Positions 1 through 7,764 of a DNA stretch of 64,000 nucleotides are shown here, one piece after another. The translations under genes were made by a program, and so were the position numbers. Positions within the stretch are counted from its first letter, which is position 1. Each line of letters begins with the position of its first letter. The DNA is from Rikenellaceae bacterium (GTDB lineage: Bacteria; Bacteroidota; Bacteroidia; Bacteroidales; Rikenellaceae), in the NCBI GenBank assembly GCA_015059735.1, contig SUZX01000001.1:124001-188000 (forward strand). Direction: 5' to 3'. The notes beneath the pieces were generated by a model, which was given only the letters and a program-made list of their open reading frames with translations, was not told the DNA's origin and made no database searches.

Positions 1-1
1 T

Positions 2-2059
2 TCCGGAAAACACGAACACGTTGGCAATTATAGCGGAGTTACGGTAGGTGCCAAAATCGGATACCGAAACTATCGAGGCTATCGATTGGAAATTACCGAC
101 CTACCCGGCACCTATGCTCTTTCGGCCTATTCGCCCGAAGAACGTTTTGTCCGTTGCCATATTAGCGAACATACGCCCGATGTGATTATTAATTCGGTGG
201 TTGCTTCGAATCTCGAGCGCAATCTCTATCTTACGACAGAACTGATTGATATTAACCCGCGTATGGTTGTGGCATTGAACATGTACGATGAGTTACAAGC
301 CAGCGGTGCGCAACTCGATTACGAAAATTTAGGCGGCATGTTGGGGGTGCCGATGGTTCCGATCGAAGCGCGTAATAACAAGGGAATTGATACGTTGCTC
401 GATACGGTAATTGCTGTGTATGAGAATCGAGATAATCGGGTGCGCCACATTCATATCGGACAAGGTGCGGTTATTGAAGAGGGTTTGCAACGGCTAAATA
501 ACGAATTGAATGTTTGCAGAAATGAACTTCCCCAAGCATTTCCACCGCGTTATTTCGCCATGAAATTACTCGAAAGCGATCGGCAGGTAGAGGAGTTGTT
601 GTGTCGTTGCAAAGAATATCCACGTTGGATTGTCGTGCGAGATCATGAGGCACGTCGGATTACCGAAACGTTGGGAGAAGATATTGAAACGTCGTTTGCT
701 AACCGTAAATATGGGTTCATTTCCGGAGCCCTGAAAGAAACTTATACTCCCGGGTCACAAGAACAAGCTTCTACTACCATGTTGATAGATGCTTTCGTGA
801 CGCATAAACTTTGGGGATTCCCAATCTTTTTTGCTTTGATGGGATTGATGTTTTGGTGCACGTTCAGCCTCGGAGCTTATCCGCAGGAGTGGATCGATAT
901 GCTTGTTTCTCAAATCGGTTCGATGGTAGATGCTCTATTACCGGCTGGTACTCTGCGTGATTTGCTGGTCGAAGGTATCATCGGTGGAGTCGGATCGGTA
1001 ATCATTTTTTTGCCTAATATCATGATTCTCTATCTTTTTATTTCGTTTATGGAGGATTCTGGATATTTGGCTCGTGCAGCTTTTATTATGGATAGAGTGA
1101 TGCACCGCATCGGTTTGCACGGCAAATCATTCATCCCTTTGATCATGGGTGTTGGATGTAATGTGCCGGCAATTATTGCATGCAGAACAATAGAAAGTAG
1201 AACAAGTAGGCTGATAACCATGCTTATTATCCCATTTATATCATGTAGTGCTCGAATACCTATATATCTGCTGTTGGCCGGAACATTCTTCCCTTCGAGT
1301 GCTGTTTCCATCATGATCGGGCTCTATTTGCTGGGGATCACCATGGCTATTGTAACGTCACGTCTTATGCGACGATTCCTTTATCCCGTTGATGAGACAC
1401 CTTTTGTGATGGAGCTCCCGCCTTATCGTATGCCGACATGGAAAAGTACCATCTCCCATATGTGGGATAAGTGTGCACAATACCTTCGAAAAATGAGTGG
1501 CATGATCCTTATCGCTTCGGTGATCGTTTGGTTTTTGAGTTACTATCCCCGTCCTTCGGATGAAACGGCAAGCGCAGTCAATACATATGAGCAATCGTAT
1601 CTCGGTCGATTGGGTAAAAGTTGTGAGCCGATTTTCCGTCCTTTGGGACTTGATTGGAAAGCGAGTGTTGCCCTATTGTCGGGAGTTCCGGCAAAAGAGA
1701 TTGTGGTCAGTACGCTGGGAGTACTTTATGCCGAAACAGCAAAGATTTCCAATCTGACGCCTGTAATTACGTCAGAAACAGATGCCGATAAGTTAGCTAC
1801 GCCAAATTCGATGATTCAAGCCGATGACTCGGATGAAACAGCTACACTCTCTTTGCTGATGATTGAAAGCGGAGATTTTACAACAGCTTCCGCTTTGGCG
1901 TTTTTGGTATTTGCTCTGCTCTATTTCCCGTGTATTGCCACCGTGATTGCAATAGGGACCGAGGCCAATTGGAAATGGGCTGTCGGAACTTTGATTTATA
2001 ACACAGTTGTGGCATGGGGAGTAGCTTGGATTGTTTATCGTATCGTATTGTGGATATGA
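2..2059 (+). CDS. feoB: Ferrous iron transporter FeoB, 5'-truncated by the window edge
   Basis: FeoB takes up Fe2+ across the inner membrane, with a cytoplasmic GTPase domain followed by a helical spacer and a gated membrane domain. The reading frame is open from base 2, before the first ATG at 86, and begins inside the G domain at SGKHEHVGNYSGVTVG, so the P-loop lies outside the window. The G3 motif DLPGTY and the G4 motif NMYD are present. The membrane part carries the two typical Gate regions, including CRTIESRTSRLITM and CSARIPIYLLL. The stop codon overlaps the start of the Cys-rich partner gene. Whether an FeoA domain is fused at the N terminus, as is frequent in Bacteroidetes, cannot be seen. 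Family assignment is secure. Confidence 0.96.
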   Translation, partial: SGKHEHVGNYSGVTVGAKIGYRNYRGYRLEITDLPGTYALSAYSPEERFVRCHISEHTPDVIINSVVASNLERNLYLTTELIDINPRMVVALNMYDELQASGAQLDYENLGGMLGVPMVPIEARNNKGIDTLLDTVIAVYENRDNRVRHIHIGQGAVIEEGLQRLNNELNVCRNELPQAFPPRYFAMKLLESDRQVEELLCRCKEYPRWIVVRDHEARRITETLGEDIETSFANRKYGFISGALKETYTPGSQEQASTTMLIDAFVTHKLWGFPIFFALMGLMFWCTFSLGAYPQEWIDMLVSQIGSMVDALLPAGTLRDLLVEGIIGGVGSVIIFLPNIMILYLFISFMEDSGYLARAAFIMDRVMHRIGLHGKSFIPLIMGVGCNVPAIIACRTIESRTSRLITMLIIPFISCSARIPIYLLLAGTFFPSSAVSIMIGLYLLGITMAIVTSRLMRRFLYPVDETPFVMELPPYRMPTWKSTISHMWDKCAQYLRKMSGMILIASVIVWFLSYYPRPSDETASAVNTYEQSYLGRLGKSCEPIFRPLGLDWKASVALLSGVPAKEIVVSTLGVLYAETAKISNLTPVITSETDADKLATPNSMIQADDSDETATLSLLMIESGDFTTASALAFLVFALLYFPCIATVIAIGTEANWKWAVGTLIYNTVVAWGVAWIVYRIVLWI

Positions 2060-2220
2060 TGGATTGGCAGGACTATATTGTTTGGGGTATTGGAGCAATC
2101 GTATTGTTGATAATCGCACGTAGATTGCTGGGGATATCTAAGGGAAAAAGAAAGATCAATTGCATGGGATGTTCGGAAGCGAAGTGTCCCTATCGACAAA
2201 AGTCATCTCAACATAAATAA
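2056..2220 (+). CDS. FeoB-associated Cys-rich membrane protein
   Basis: Small protein of 54 residues starting at one of two adjacent ATGs (2056 or 2059) that overlap the feoB stop. Residues about 8-25 form one hydrophobic helix, followed by a basic stretch and a C-x2-C-x5-CPY cluster (NCMGCSEAKCPY). This layout matches the FeoB-associated Cys-rich family, which is found next to feoB in many Bacteroidetes and Firmicutes and is thought to assist iron transport at the membrane. Translation is probably coupled to feoB. The longer frame from 2014 is rejected because it lies inside feoB. Confidence 0.85.
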   Translation: MMDWQDYIVWGIGAIVLLIIARRLLGISKGKRKINCMGCSEAKCPYRQKSSQHK

Positions 2221-2222
2221 CC

Positions 2223-2594
2223 ATGATTGGATTATTTTATATCATGCTTTGTTGGCTTATAGGCAGTGTGTTAAGCCGTTTGATCGGAGGTTATGTTTCA
2301 GGTAATATAATCGGTATGATACTGTTATTTGCGGCTTTAAGTCTGCGATGGATCAAAGCCGATTCCGTGCGGCCTGCGGCAAAATTCCTGCTTGGTAACA
2401 TGGCACTATTCTTTATCCCTTATGGCGTGGGATTGGTCGAATCGTACCAAATGGTTTTAGATAATATTTGGGCGATTGTTATCTCCGCAGTACTCTCTAC
2501 GGTAGTTGTATTATTTGTTTCGGGACGAGTTTTTCAAGCCTTACGACATAGACGAACTTTTAATCTGCACAACTCGGATGAACCCACTGATTAA
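2223..2594 (+). CDS. LrgA/CidA-family holin-like membrane protein
   Basis: A 123-residue protein with four hydrophobic segments and the family pattern of a central GNMALFFIPYGVGLV stretch and a basic, soluble C-terminal tail. LrgA/CidA proteins are holin-like inner-membrane proteins that work with an LrgB/CidB partner, linked to murein hydrolase control and, in some species, pyruvate or glycolate export. It starts 2 bp after the Cys-rich gene and overlaps the following lrgB-like frame by 17 bp, so the four genes from feoB are probably one transcript. The actual substrate in this organism is unknown. Confidence 0.85.
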   Translation: MIGLFYIMLCWLIGSVLSRLIGGYVSGNIIGMILLFAALSLRWIKADSVRPAAKFLLGNMALFFIPYGVGLVESYQMVLDNIWAIVISAVLSTVVVLFVSGRVFQALRHRRTFNLHNSDEPTD

Positions 2595-3270
2595 TTCTGA
2601 ACTGTTTTTGCTGACACTCACTGTCGGACTGTTTTGTGTGGCAGGGGCACTTTATCGGCGTGTACGATTTGCTCTGTTACATCCGGTATTGCTTACATTT
2701 GTGGCAGTTATCGTCTTCCTGCAAACGGCAGAGATCGATTATGGACATTACAAAGAGGCCACCGGTATCCTTGATTTCGGACTCGGGCTTTCGGTGGTAG
2801 CATTGGGATATTTGCTCTACGAACAAGTGGAACGGTTGCGCAATACCCTACTGCCGATTGCTGTGGCGACTATTGTGAGTTGCATTGCGGGAGTGATCAG
2901 CGTGGTGTATATTGCGATGGCTATGGGTGCTGATCGTGAGATTCTTACCTCCATTGCACCCAAATCGGTTACCATCCCAATTGCTGTTGCGGTGACAGAG
3001 CCACTTGGAGGAATTGTGTCAATAACTTCGATTGTGGTCTTTTGTGTGGGAATATTCGGGAACCTATTTGGCGAGTGGATTTTAGCACGTTGCGGAGTGC
3101 GTGATCCAGAAGCAAAAGGATTCGCGCTCGGAGCTGCGGCGCATGGCATTGGAACAGCCCGAGCGATAGAAATCGGAGCTATCGAAGGAGCTTTTAGTGG
3201 GTTGGCTATGGCTTTGATGGGTATTTCCACTGCGCTTTTAATGCCTTTGTTTGAAAAATATCTTTATTGA
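2578..3270 (+). CDS. LrgB/CidB-family membrane protein
   Basis: A 230-residue, strongly hydrophobic protein of the LrgB family, the usual partner of LrgA. Family-typical stretches are LTSIAPKSVTIPIAVAVTE in the middle and GAAAHGIGTARAIEIG toward the C terminus. The ATG at 2578 was chosen because it begins the family-like sequence MNPLINSELFLLTLTVG; the frame upstream to 2506 is within lrgA. The 17-bp overlap with lrgA implies translational coupling. In other bacteria the pair modulates autolysis or moves small organic acids; here neither role is proven. Confidence 0.87.
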   Translation: MNPLINSELFLLTLTVGLFCVAGALYRRVRFALLHPVLLTFVAVIVFLQTAEIDYGHYKEATGILDFGLGLSVVALGYLLYEQVERLRNTLLPIAVATIVSCIAGVISVVYIAMAMGADREILTSIAPKSVTIPIAVAVTEPLGGIVSITSIVVFCVGIFGNLFGEWILARCGVRDPEAKGFALGAAAHGIGTARAIEIGAIEGAFSGLAMALMGISTALLMPLFEKYLY

Positions 3271-3297
3271 TATTTTCCGAAATTCTTGCAAATGTGT

Positions 3298-3305
3298 TAT
3301 TTTTG
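3298..3305 (+). promoter_or_regulatory. Possible -7 box of the YidE-like gene
   Basis: TATTTTTG matches the Bacteroidetes -7 consensus TAnnTTTG and lies in the 69-bp gap between the lrgB-like gene and the start at 3340. No convincing -33 TTTG is found at the usual 19-21 bp spacing, so the call is tentative. If used, transcription would start near 3312, which favours the start codon at 3340 over the upstream ATG at 3286. Confidence 0.4.
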
Positions 3306-3339
3306 TGCGACTTTTCGGTTGTTCAAAATTAGGACTGTT

Positions 3340-5001
3340 ATGGATTGGCTTCACTCGTTATTCTTTGGGTCGGGGATTGCTCATGCCGTATTGACATTCT
3401 CTTTGGTTATCACATTGGGAATTATACTTGGGAAAATCAAGATCTGTGGTGTCTCACTTGGAATCACATGGATTTTGTTTGTGGGAATTGCCCTCGGCCA
3501 TTGTGGCATGACTGTTCCGTACGAGATTCGACACTTTGTGCAAGAGTTCGGTTTGATTCTTTTCGTCTTTACGATTGGTCTTCAAGTTGGTCCCGGATTC
3601 TTTTCATCATTTAAGCAAGGAGGAATGCGACTTGTTGCTTGCTCTACGGCAATTGTGCTGTTGGGTGTTGTCACGGCCTATATAATCCACTTGTTGACCG
3701 GAACTCCTATCCCCACGATGGTTGGTATTCTTTCGGGAGCCGTCACTAACACCCCGGGGTTGGGTGCTGCACAGCAGGCATATACCGATGCGGCCGGTAT
3801 TCAAGATCCGACGATTGCTTTGGGTTATGCGGTCGCTTATCCGTTGGGAGTGGTTGGAATCATTCTCTCGTTGATTTTTATCCGATATGCTTTGCGCATA
3901 CGCTTTGAAAAAGAGGATGAGGAACTTGCACAGTTACAGAACGAGCATAAATTAGCTGAAAAGCTGTCGGTGGAGTTGTCTAATCAAATTATTGATGGGC
4001 AGACCATCGAGCATATTCGTCAACTCATCAATCGCCAATTTGTCATTTCGCGTATTCGGCGTGATGAGGAAATTTTGATGGCAGAAGGCGATAGCAGGGT
4101 CAAGATCGGAGATCGCTTGTGGATTATTTGTCATTCGGAAGATGTTGAAGCAATTCTTGCATTTTTGGGCCAACGCATCGAAATGACTGACGAAGATTGG
4201 GGAAATAATACTCCGAATGCTCGTCTTGTTTCCCGACGTATTTTGATTACCAAATCGTCGATCAACGGCAAGAAATTTTCCGACTTGCGATTGCGGACCA
4301 AATATGGCATTACGATTACTCGTGTCAACCGAAACGGATTTGATCTAATCCCCTATCAAGGGCTTGAATTGCAAGTCGGAGACCGTGTGATGGTGGTAGG
4401 TCCGGAGAAATCGGTATCGCGAGTAGCCGAAGTATTAGGGAACTCACTGAAAAAATTGGATCATCCGAATCTGATCACAATATTTATAGGTATCGCGTTA
4501 GGAGTATTGTTAGGCTCAATTCCGTTGCTGAATGTTCCGCAACCCGTAAAATTGGGACTTGCAGGAGGTCCATTGATTGTGGCACTATTGATCGGACGTT
4601 TCGGGACACATTTCCATTTGGTTACTTATACCACCATGAGTGCCAATCTCATGCTTCGTGAGATGGGTATTGCACTCTTCCTCGCGGCGGTGGGAATCGG
4701 AGCAGGTGATGGATTTATCGAAGCGATCTGTGATGGCGGTTATCGTTGGATAGGTTATGGATTCTTGATCACGGTACTTCCGATCTTGGTGGTCGCATTG
4801 GTTGCTCGTTTGTGGTTGAAGATGAATTACTATACGTTGATGGGAATGATTGCCGGAGCTACGACCGATCCGCCCGCATTGGCTTATGCTAATGCCACCG
4901 CTGGAAACGATATGCCCGCAGTGGGATATTCTACGGTTTATCCGGTAGTGATGTTCCTGCGCGTACTTACGGCTCAAATATTTATTTTATTTGCTTTATA
5001 A
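3340..5001 (+). CDS. YidE/YbjL/AspT-type putative transporter with two TrkA-C domains
   Basis: A 553-residue inner-membrane protein made of two hydrophobic halves of about five helices each, separated by two cytoplasmic TrkA-C (RCK_C) domains, at roughly residues 205-290 and 300-380. The repeated membrane signatures GAVTNTPGLGAAQQA and GATTDPPALAYANATAG are characteristic of the AspT/YidE duplication family, which includes the aspartate:alanine exchanger of Tetragenococcus. The substrate cannot be read from sequence; an organic-anion or amino-acid exchanger regulated by ligand binding to the RCK domains is the family-based expectation. Start chosen at MDWLHSLFFG. Confidence 0.88.
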   Translation: MDWLHSLFFGSGIAHAVLTFSLVITLGIILGKIKICGVSLGITWILFVGIALGHCGMTVPYEIRHFVQEFGLILFVFTIGLQVGPGFFSSFKQGGMRLVACSTAIVLLGVVTAYIIHLLTGTPIPTMVGILSGAVTNTPGLGAAQQAYTDAAGIQDPTIALGYAVAYPLGVVGIILSLIFIRYALRIRFEKEDEELAQLQNEHKLAEKLSVELSNQIIDGQTIEHIRQLINRQFVISRIRRDEEILMAEGDSRVKIGDRLWIICHSEDVEAILAFLGQRIEMTDEDWGNNTPNARLVSRRILITKSSINGKKFSDLRLRTKYGITITRVNRNGFDLIPYQGLELQVGDRVMVVGPEKSVSRVAEVLGNSLKKLDHPNLITIFIGIALGVLLGSIPLLNVPQPVKLGLAGGPLIVALLIGRFGTHFHLVTYTTMSANLMLREMGIALFLAAVGIGAGDGFIEAICDGGYRWIGYGFLITVLPILVVALVARLWLKMNYYTLMGMIAGATTDPPALAYANATAGNDMPAVGYSTVYPVVMFLRVLTAQIFILFAL

Positions 5002-5011
5002 CACCTGCAAA

Positions 5012-6202
5012 ATGGTAGAGAGAGTTGAAATTGTCCGTTCGCATCGTTTGGATGGCATAGGAGAGTATTATTTTTCGCGTAAGTTGCGTGAAATTGCAGA
5101 GATCGAGGCGACTACGGGACGTCGTATTATCAGTTTGGCCATAGGCAGTCCTGATCTTCCACCGCATCATTCGGTAATAGAACGACTAATACAGGAGGCA
5201 CAACGTCCCGATGTACACAAGTACATGTCATATAAAGGAGATCCCATTCTGCGCAAGGCTTTTGCCGATTGGTATAAAAAATGGTATCGCACCGAATTGG
5301 ATTACAACACCGAAATATTACCCTTGATCGGTTCAAAGGAGGGGTTGATGCATATTTGCATGACATTCCTCAATAAGGGCGACAAGGTGTTGGTTCCCAA
5401 TCCCGGGTATCCGACTTATTCGTCTGCGGTACGATTGGCGGGGGGCGAGTTGGTCCCCTATGTTCTCAATAAGCAGAACGGATTTTATCCCGATTTCGAG
5501 GCAATCGAACGGGAAGGCTTGGATGGAGTTAAGATGATGATGATCAACTACCCCAACATGCCGACCGGACAAGCTCCTACCAAAGAGTTGTTTGAAAAGA
5601 TCGTTGCCTTTGGAGCCAAACACAACATTTTGATCGTGCACGACAACCCGTATAGTTTCATTCGCAACGCAACCAAGCCGATTTCCATTATGGAGGTTGA
5701 AGGAGCTCGCGATGTTGCTTTGGAGTTAAATTCTCTATCGAAAGCGCACTCAATGGCAGGTTGGCGTGTGGGCGTGATTGTTGGCAAGAAAGAGTGGATC
5801 GATTCGATTCTTACGTTTAAGTCAAATATGGACTCGGGCATGTTCTACCCGATTCAGGCTGCGGCTGAAACTGCGCTGTCGTTGGGGGAAGAGTGGTTTG
5901 AGAAGTTGAATTCGGTTTATTATGGTCGGGAAAAACAAGCGTATGCTTTGCTCGATATATTAGGCTGCAAATATCGGCCGAATCAAGCCGGCCTTTTTAT
6001 TTGGGCAGAACTCCCCGAAGGGTATGCGGGAGATTGTTATACGTTCTCCGATGAGATATTGGAACAATGTAATGTCTTTCTTACACCGGGAGGAATTTTC
6101 GGTTCGGAAGGCAATCGTTATATTCGAGCTTCGCTCTGTTGTCCCGAAGAGTTGCTGAAACAAGCGACGGAACAAGTCGCTGCCAAGTATGGGAATAGAT
6201 AG
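5012..6202 (+). CDS. PLP-dependent class I/II aminotransferase
   Basis: A 396-residue fold-type I aminotransferase. The substrate-loop motif NYPNMPTGQ, the aspartate in IVHDNPYS and the Schiff-base lysine in NSLSKAHSMAGWRVG are in the expected order. Overall it resembles the group containing LL-diaminopimelate and aromatic/methionine aminotransferases, but the donor and acceptor are not identifiable by eye. The ATG at 5012, 10 bp after the transporter stop, gives the standard N terminus; an in-frame TTG at 4991 overlaps the upstream gene and is less likely. A strong hairpin follows the stop. Probably cotranscribed with the transporter. Confidence 0.88.
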   Translation: MVERVEIVRSHRLDGIGEYYFSRKLREIAEIEATTGRRIISLAIGSPDLPPHHSVIERLIQEAQRPDVHKYMSYKGDPILRKAFADWYKKWYRTELDYNTEILPLIGSKEGLMHICMTFLNKGDKVLVPNPGYPTYSSAVRLAGGELVPYVLNKQNGFYPDFEAIEREGLDGVKMMMINYPNMPTGQAPTKELFEKIVAFGAKHNILIVHDNPYSFIRNATKPISIMEVEGARDVALELNSLSKAHSMAGWRVGVIVGKKEWIDSILTFKSNMDSGMFYPIQAAAETALSLGEEWFEKLNSVYYGREKQAYALLDILGCKYRPNQAGLFIWAELPEGYAGDCYTFSDEILEQCNVFLTPGGIFGSEGNRYIRASLCCPEELLKQATEQVAAKYGNR

Positions 6203-6212
6203 TATAAGATAA

Positions 6213-6245
6213 ACGGGAGCAATGAATAAACGTTGCTCCCGTTGT
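6213..6245 (+). terminator. Terminator hairpin after the aminotransferase gene
   Basis: Perfect 10-bp inverted repeat (ACGGGAGCAA at 6213-6222 and TTGCTCCCGT at 6233-6242) with a 10-nt loop, then a short T-rich stretch. It lies between two convergent genes and may serve the minus-strand cyclophilin gene as well. Confidence 0.75.
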
Positions 6246-6278
6246 AATTTTAGCACTTCGGTCTATTCACAATACAAA

Positions 6279-6728
6279 TTACTCTTCGATGATGCGGATC
6301 GAGAGAATTTTATCGCCACGACGGATGTCATCGATCACATCCAACCCCTCGATCACTTGTCCGAAGCAGGTGTGGTGGCCGTCGAGGTGTTGCGTGTTCA
6401 TTCGATTGAGACAGATGAAGAATTGTGAGCCTCCTGTGTCACGGCCGGCATGTGCCATAGATAATACCCCTCGATCATGATATTGGCGCGGTGCGGAGGT
6501 CTCGCATTTGATTGTATAACCCGGGCCGCCCGTACCATCTCCACGCGGGCACCCGCCTTGAATGACAAACTCGGGGATCACCCGATGAAATGTCAAGCCA
6601 TCGTAAAAACCGTGTTGGGCAAGTTCCACGAAGTTAGCTACAGTTCCCGGCGTCTCTTGGGTATAAAGTTCGGCTTTCATACTCCCCTTCTCGGTCTCGA
6701 TCAAGGCATAATGTCTCTTTGCTGTCAT
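6279..6728 (-). CDS. Cyclophilin-type peptidyl-prolyl cis-trans isomerase
   Basis: A compact 149-residue cyclophilin that catalyses cis-trans isomerisation of proline peptide bonds. Active-site elements are visible: [13 protein letters not shown] contains the catalytic Arg with the Phe and Gln of the pocket, and [15 protein letters not shown] supplies the second wall. The Trp that binds cyclosporin in human CypA is not present in the [13 protein letters not shown] region. No signal peptide is present, so it should act in the cytoplasm. It stands alone, with its own promoter directly upstream and the tmRNA gene beyond. Confidence 0.93.
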   Translation of the reverse strand: MTAKRHYALIETEKGSMKAELYTQETPGTVANFVELAQHGFYDGLTFHRVIPEFVIQGGCPRGDGTGGPGYTIKCETSAPRQYHDRGVLSMAHAGRDTGGSQFFICLNRMNTQHLDGHHTCFGQVIEGLDVIDDIRRGDKILSIRIIEE

Positions 6729-6751
6729 AATTTATAGTAATATGTTCTGTA

Positions 6752-6782
6752 CAAAGATAATTTATATTTCGTCGGCTGCAAA
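6752..6782 (-). promoter_or_regulatory. Promoter of the cyclophilin gene
   Basis: On the minus strand TTTG (6782-6779) is followed after 19 bp by TATCTTTG (6759-6752), a full match to the Bacteroidetes -33/-7 pattern. The -7 box is 24 bp upstream of the start codon. Confidence 0.8.
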
Positions 6783-6820
6783 ATCTTTTTGAAGAGATCT
6801 GCGCCATACGGAGCCTAAAA

Positions 6821-6849
6821 TAAAAAGCGCACCTGTCGGTACGCTTTTC
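6821..6849 (-). terminator. Terminator of the tmRNA gene
   Basis: Minus-strand stem of 11 pairs (AAAAGCGTACC / GGTGCGCTTTT, one G-U) with loop GACA, ending in a T run, beginning just past the tmRNA 3' end. Confidence 0.8.
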
Positions 6850-6851
6850 TG

Positions 6852-7252
6852 TGGAGGTGGCGGGAGTCGAACCCGCGTCCAAACAGGGAACCCGAAAGCT
6901 TTCTACACGCTTAGCCACCGTTTCGTCCTTCTACTTGCGTCTGGCAGGTGGCAACCGAACACAAGTCCCAGTTCCTTGAATTTCACACATCGGTCGGAAC
7001 ACTCCGATGAGCTATCTCTAAATGGATGATACCCCGTATGAAAGGCTCTTAAAGAGCGGAAAAGCCCTTCGGGATACTCGTCGTCCGACCTCCTTGGGCC
7101 AGAGGATTAAGCCAATTTTCCTTGAAAATTAGGCAGCGAGTGCGTAGCTATTATTGCCAATTAATTTTTGAGCATCGGGATTAACGAGCCGCCACACAGC
7201 GCTCGGCGTGCTTACAATCAAACTCTGCCTGCTGTCAAAACCGGGCACCCCC
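6852..7252 (-). ncRNA. ssrA: tmRNA (transfer-messenger RNA)
   Basis: tmRNA rescues stalled ribosomes and adds a degradation tag. The 5' end GGGGGTG (from 7252) pairs with CACCTCC near the 3' end to form the acceptor stem, and the T arm contains GGTTCGACTCC. The discriminator A is at 6852 and CCA is not encoded. The tag frame at 7158-7132 reads GNNSYALAA followed by TAA; aligning the preceding CAAAAATTAATT with the E. coli CAAAAAATAGTC places the resume codon at GGC, giving a 9-residue tag. The length of about 401 nt is normal for one-piece tmRNA. A promoter and a terminator flank the gene. Confidence 0.95.
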
Positions 7253-7293
7253 CGAATCTGAGCTTTCGGCGAAAGTCTCATCGAAAGACCATG

Positions 7294-7325
7294 CAAAGAT
7301 AGTGCAAAAAAAAGAGCCCGCCAAA
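7294..7325 (-). promoter_or_regulatory. Promoter of the tmRNA gene
   Basis: Minus-strand TTTG (7325-7322), 20-bp spacer, TATCTTTG (7301-7294). The -33 element falls inside the terminator hairpin of the upstream lipoprotein gene, so the two elements physically overlap. A start near 7287 would give a precursor with about 35 nt of 5' leader to be removed. Confidence 0.8.
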
Positions 7326-7340
7326 TTTTTCGGCGGACCC
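7306..7340 (-). terminator. Terminator of the two-lipoprotein operon
   Basis: Minus-strand 9-bp stem (GGGTCCGCC at 7340-7332 with GGCGGGCTC at 7322-7314, one G-U) followed by eight T residues, just after the stop codon at 7345. Confidence 0.85.
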
Positions 7341-7344
7341 GGTA

Positions 7345-7749
7345 TTAGTCGAATAAATCGTTGTTTGTTTGAGCATCCAATGGTTTGTCTTTTTTGAATA
7401 ACACCCCTTCGTAAAATGGAATAAGAGGCCAAGTCCAACAATAAGCCATAATCATCGCCACCTGCCCTCCGCCAGGAAGATCGATCCAATCTGTGCGATC
7501 CTTTATATCTATTGCAAAAGGAACATACAAATCTGATCCTTGCGATTTTGCCAAATGATAAGGACAATCGATATCAACCTTTATCTTAACGATTCCTTTA
7601 TTGTCAATGGTTGCGACATGCTTTTTATCGGGCGTGTATATAGAGGTTCCCGATTTTCCGGAGACCCAAATTTTACGCACATTAGAGCATGACGTATTCA
7701 AAAGTGCAACTACCAATAAAGCAATCAATACGCTGTATCTACTTTTCAT
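7345..7749 (-). CDS. Small putative lipoprotein, function unknown
   Basis: A 134-residue protein not recognised as a known family. The N terminus is a lipoprotein signal (hydrophobic LIALLVVALL, then lipobox LNTSC, Cys at about residue 21). The mature part has a beta-rich look (CDIDCPYH-like stretch VDIDCPYHLAKSQG, GGGQVAMIMAYCWTWPLIPFY) with one more hydrophobic patch near the C terminus and an acidic tail. It follows the larger lipoprotein gene by 15 bp and is closed by a strong terminator, so both are one operon. A role at the envelope is inferred only from the signal sequence. Confidence 0.75.
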   Translation of the reverse strand: MKSRYSVLIALLVVALLNTSCSNVRKIWVSGKSGTSIYTPDKKHVATIDNKGIVKIKVDIDCPYHLAKSQGSDLYVPFAIDIKDRTDWIDLPGGGQVAMIMAYCWTWPLIPFYEGVLFKKDKPLDAQTNNDLFD

Positions 7750-7764
7750 AATTTTTACTGTTTT

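Noticed and set aside
2817..3230. Antisense frame of 137 codons in the lrgB-like gene
   Set aside because: Composition is that of a shadow of hydrophobic codons; lrgB family features are clear on the plus strand.
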